Origin: Desulfovibrio desulfuricans
GTDB taxonomy: Bacteria; Desulfobacterota; Desulfovibrionia; Desulfovibrionales; Desulfovibrionaceae
DNA length: 64,000 nt
Assembly (NCBI RefSeq): GCF_004801255.1
Contig: NZ_CP036295.1
Span: forward strand, 2,182,001-2,246,000
Reading direction: 5' to 3'
Numbering within the stretch: the first letter of the stretch is position 1; every line of letters starts with the position of its first letter. A program made the translations under genes and the position numbers. This document shows, piece after piece, positions 61,663-64,000 of this stretch. The notes beneath the pieces are model-generated. The model had not been told where the DNA came from. It did no database searches and was given only the letters and a program-made list of their open reading frames with translations.

Positions 61663-62792
61663 TTAGCCGAACATCTTGATGTTGAAGAAACCGCGCAGGA
61701 TGTAGTCGGTGCCCACATACAGGGCCAGCACGATGAACAGGCGCTTCAACCAGATATCAGAGAAGAAACGCGAGGTGTAGGGGCCAACAATGGAACCCAC
61801 GGCAATACCGGCCAGTTCAAGACCAACCAGATTCCAGTCCACCAGCGCGCCGTGCAGCATGAGGGTGGTGATGCCGGTAATCATGCTGAGCAGCACGGCC
61901 AGAGCGGAGGTGCCTGCAGCCAGATACATGGGCAGCTGGGTAACGCTGGTGATAAAGGGCACCAGCAAAAAGCCGCCGCCCACGCCCAAAAAGGCCGCGA
62001 TGCTGGCGATGACCACGCCGCCCAGGAAGGGAATCAGCGGGTTGAACGAAAATTCCACACCGCAGAAGGTAAACTGGCAGGTGGTAAAGGTAAACTTGAT
62101 GAGCTTCACGCCCGTGGGGGCGACAACGCCTTCGGCCTTGGACTTGGCAGCTTCAAAAGCCTTGGCGGCTTCCTTGGCCTTGGCCTTGGAGCGCTGACCA
62201 GCGGGGGAGGTCTCCCACATCAGGTACAGGCCAAGCACCAGCACGAACAGACCAAAATAGCCCTGATAGGACGAGAAGTTCAGCTTGCCAGCCGTCAGAG
62301 AAACAGCACTGAAAGCGCCCACAATGGAGCCGAGACCCAGAGCAAAGCCCAGGGGCAGCACAAGGCGCTTCATGCGGTAGTAGCTGAAGGTACTGATAAC
62401 AGCGGAGAGACCGGCCAGCATCTGGTTGGAGGCGCGCACAGAGTCGGTAACAGACTTGTTGAGCGGGGTCTTGCCAAAAGACTTGGCATACGCGCCAAGG
62501 CCGTGCACGGTCATGTGGCCCACGCCAGCCATAACACCGCCAAAAGCGCCCACGGTGGAGAAAATCCAGCCCACCCACAGGGCCCAGCCAAAGGCCAGCA
62601 TCATGTTGACCTTGGGGCCGCCGGGGATACCCAGATAGCCGGGTTCGGCCTGCATATTCAGGGTTTCAGGGGCAGTTTCCACCTGTTTGGCAATGGCATT
62701 GGCAAGCACGCTGCCGTCCGCCGCCATGGCGGCACCGCGGCCAGCACCACCAGCGTGGTCACCAGGCCCAAGAGTATCCATTTTTTTTTCAT
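61663..62792 (-). CDS. TauE/SafE-family sulfite/anion exporter, frameshifted in the signal peptide
   Basis: The body of the protein has eight or so membrane helices with PKVNMMLAFGWALWVGWIFS near the start and the repeats GGVVIASIAAFLGVGGGFLLVPF typical of TauE/SafE. A true start with GGAGGAG lies at 62792 and encodes MKKKWILLGLVTTLVVLAAV, a signal peptide, but it is out of frame with the body. One extra C in the CC at 62731-62732 (complement) would restore VPAMAADGS and an AMA cleavage site. The long internal loop (about 185-230) holds many Ala/Lys. Likely substrates are sulfite or other sulfonates. Either a sequence error or a real mutation. Confidence 0.8.
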
Positions 62793-62868
62793 TCCAACTC
62801 CTCCCGATCAACGTCGCGCACGCGCAACGGATTATAATGCCGGAAACCGCCCCTCAGAAGCGGATTCC

Positions 62869-64000
62869 TTAAAAAAACACATGCACCCACAAAAGCAGCG
62901 TCTGCGGAAACACGCCCCACAGCACCACACCTGCCAGACAGCGCAGAAGGACAGCCCTCACGCCCGCACCACCCGAAGCTGTCTGCACGGGTGCGGGGTG
63001 ATTTGCCGGGGCTTCCTGCGTGTACATGCGTCTTGCCACGCCAGATAATACCAGGCCGAGAGGCGCTGCTGACCGCAGCCACAAGCACCGTCATGGTATA
63101 CCCTGCTAAAAAGGCCTCTTTATAGAGCAGGAATTTGCCCATAAAGCCCGCCGTCGGCGGGATGCCCGTCAGCGAAAAAAGAAAAAAAACAGCATGGCCG
63201 CAGCCAGGGCCTGATGCCGCGCGGCAAGGCCCGCGTAGTCGTCCAGGTCTTCCCCGGCGTCGGCCAGGGGGTATTGCCCAGCTTTTGCCCGTACACGGCA
63301 AGGTAGCCCATGATGGCAAAGGCCCCCATCTTCGTGCACAGGTAAATGGTCAAATACGCTGCGGTCGCACAAAGCCCGTCTGCGGTGCAGGCGGCGATCC
63401 CCAGCAGGGCGTAGCCCGCATGGGCTATGGCCGAGTACGCCAGCATGCGCTTGAGACCTGTTTGCATAACGGCGGCGATATTGCCCACCAGCATCGTCAA
63501 GGCGGCCATAAGGGCCAAAGCGCCGCTCCACTGCGCGCCAAGTTGCGTCAGGGCCATAACCAGCACTCGCGCAAGCGCGGCAAAGCTGGCCGTCTTGGCC
63601 GCCGCAGACATAAAGGCGTCAAGGTTGTGGGCGCACCTTCAACACGTCGGAAACCCAGACATGAAAGGGCGCGGCTGCCTCCTTGAATCCCATGCCTGCC
63701 AGCACGAGCGCCAAAGCAACAACCAGGGCGGGCAGCGTCTGCCCGTTTGCAACAACAGGCAGGGCGGCGGCCATCCTCGCCAGCTCGGTGTGCCCGGTAA
63801 GCCCATACAGCAGGGACATGCCAAAAAGCAACAAAGCCGAAGCGAAACTGCCCATCAAAAAATATTTGATGGCCGATTCGCTGCTGCGCGGATCGCTGGT
63901 GCGCAGGGCTGCCAACGCGTATATGGGCAAGGCCATAAGCTCAAGGCCCAGATAGAGCACAATGAGATCGCCAGCCGAGGCCATAACGCACATGCCCAGT
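62869..64000 (-). pseudogene. nuoN: NADH-quinone oxidoreductase subunit N, partial and frameshifted
   Basis: The right edge cuts the gene. From the edge the frame reads MCVMASAGDLIVLYLGLE and on to PFHVWVSDV, which is NuoN-like. The frame then breaks six times, near 63641, 63617, 63269, 63178, 63062 and 63040. Each break is repaired by adding one base to a short run, giving GAPTTLT, FMSAAAKTASF, LAYSAIAHAGYALLG, LADAGEDLDDYAGL, SLTGIPPTAGFMGKFLLYKEAF and VARRMYTQEAPANH in order. NuoN is a proton-pumping antiporter-like subunit of complex I. The protein code is otherwise well kept, so the breaks may be sequence errors rather than decay. tauE follows 76 bases downstream. Confidence 0.75.

Noticed and set aside
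62869..64000. Several separate small genes on the minus strand at the right end
   Set aside because: The open frames are consecutive pieces of one NuoN split by single-base deletions, not independent genes.
1..64000. CRISPR arrays, insertion sequences or prophage
   Set aside because: No direct-repeat arrays, transposase or integrase genes, or phage structural genes were seen anywhere in the window.

Overview
The window is a GC-rich (roughly 60 percent) bacterial chromosome segment that looks like Desulfovibrio in the broad sense. That placement is inferred from gene content: a UGA-decoding tRNA-Sec with a candidate selenoprotein, a NikK/NikL-style nickel ECF transporter, several c-type cytochromes, a TauE/SafE exporter beside nuoN, and the style of the ribosomal and outer-membrane proteins. 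No rRNA, CRISPR array, phage or insertion sequence was seen.

Layout. Bases 1-3881 hold the tail of tuf, then rpmG, tRNA-Trp, secE, nusG, rplK, rplA, an L10 leader, rplJ and rplL. A strong terminator follows rplL and rpoB is not there. Bases 4251-7996 hold a three-gene cytochrome operon: a TsdA-like diheme cytochrome and two paralogous membrane proteins related to CydA of bd oxidases, each carrying c-type heme domains. On the minus strand at 8149-10243 are an FmdE-like protein, a NagZ-like hydrolase, and a 65-residue membrane protein that needs an in-frame UGA to be read as selenocysteine. Bases 10483-14872 hold an isochorismatase-type hydrolase, a 5'-nucleotidase, a BASS-type transporter, and a fluoride riboswitch driving crcB and a DUF190 gene. 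Next come cinA, metY, a small secreted protein, a glycosyltransferase and a glutamine amidotransferase.

Bases 20587-24274 are a nickel ECF uptake operon. Bases 24476-40249 are mostly housekeeping: two GGDEF proteins, an RluA-family synthase, der, selC, ftsH, folP, cdaA, cdaR/ybbR, glmM, galU and priA. Two outer-membrane barrel proteins follow, then an AT-rich region with DnaA-box-like sites and dnaA (43445-44995), which is not followed by dnaN. Bases 45251-48600 carry modCABD and a tautomerase. The rest holds a ferredoxin-nitroreductase, a chemoreceptor, a beta-carbonic anhydrase, a hybrid histidine kinase, a rhodanese plus persulfide-dioxygenase-like pair, a serine hydrolase, an Old Yellow Enzyme homologue, an EMC3/Oxa1-like membrane protein, tauE/safE and nuoN.

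How the parts work together. FtsH-FolP and CdaA-CdaR-GlmM form the conserved growth and cell-wall cluster. The Ni and Mo importers feed metalloenzymes usual in sulfate reducers. The rhodanese and MBL pair, the TsdA-like operon and TauE all point to handling of thiosulfate, persulfide and sulfite. The two most unusual items are the candidate selenoprotein with a well-placed SECIS hairpin (8149-8346) and the TsdA/bd-like multiheme operon (4251-7996). Seven single-base deletions, each shortening a base run or doublet, fall in tauE and nuoN (62730-63645). They look more like a local sequence-quality fault than true gene decay.
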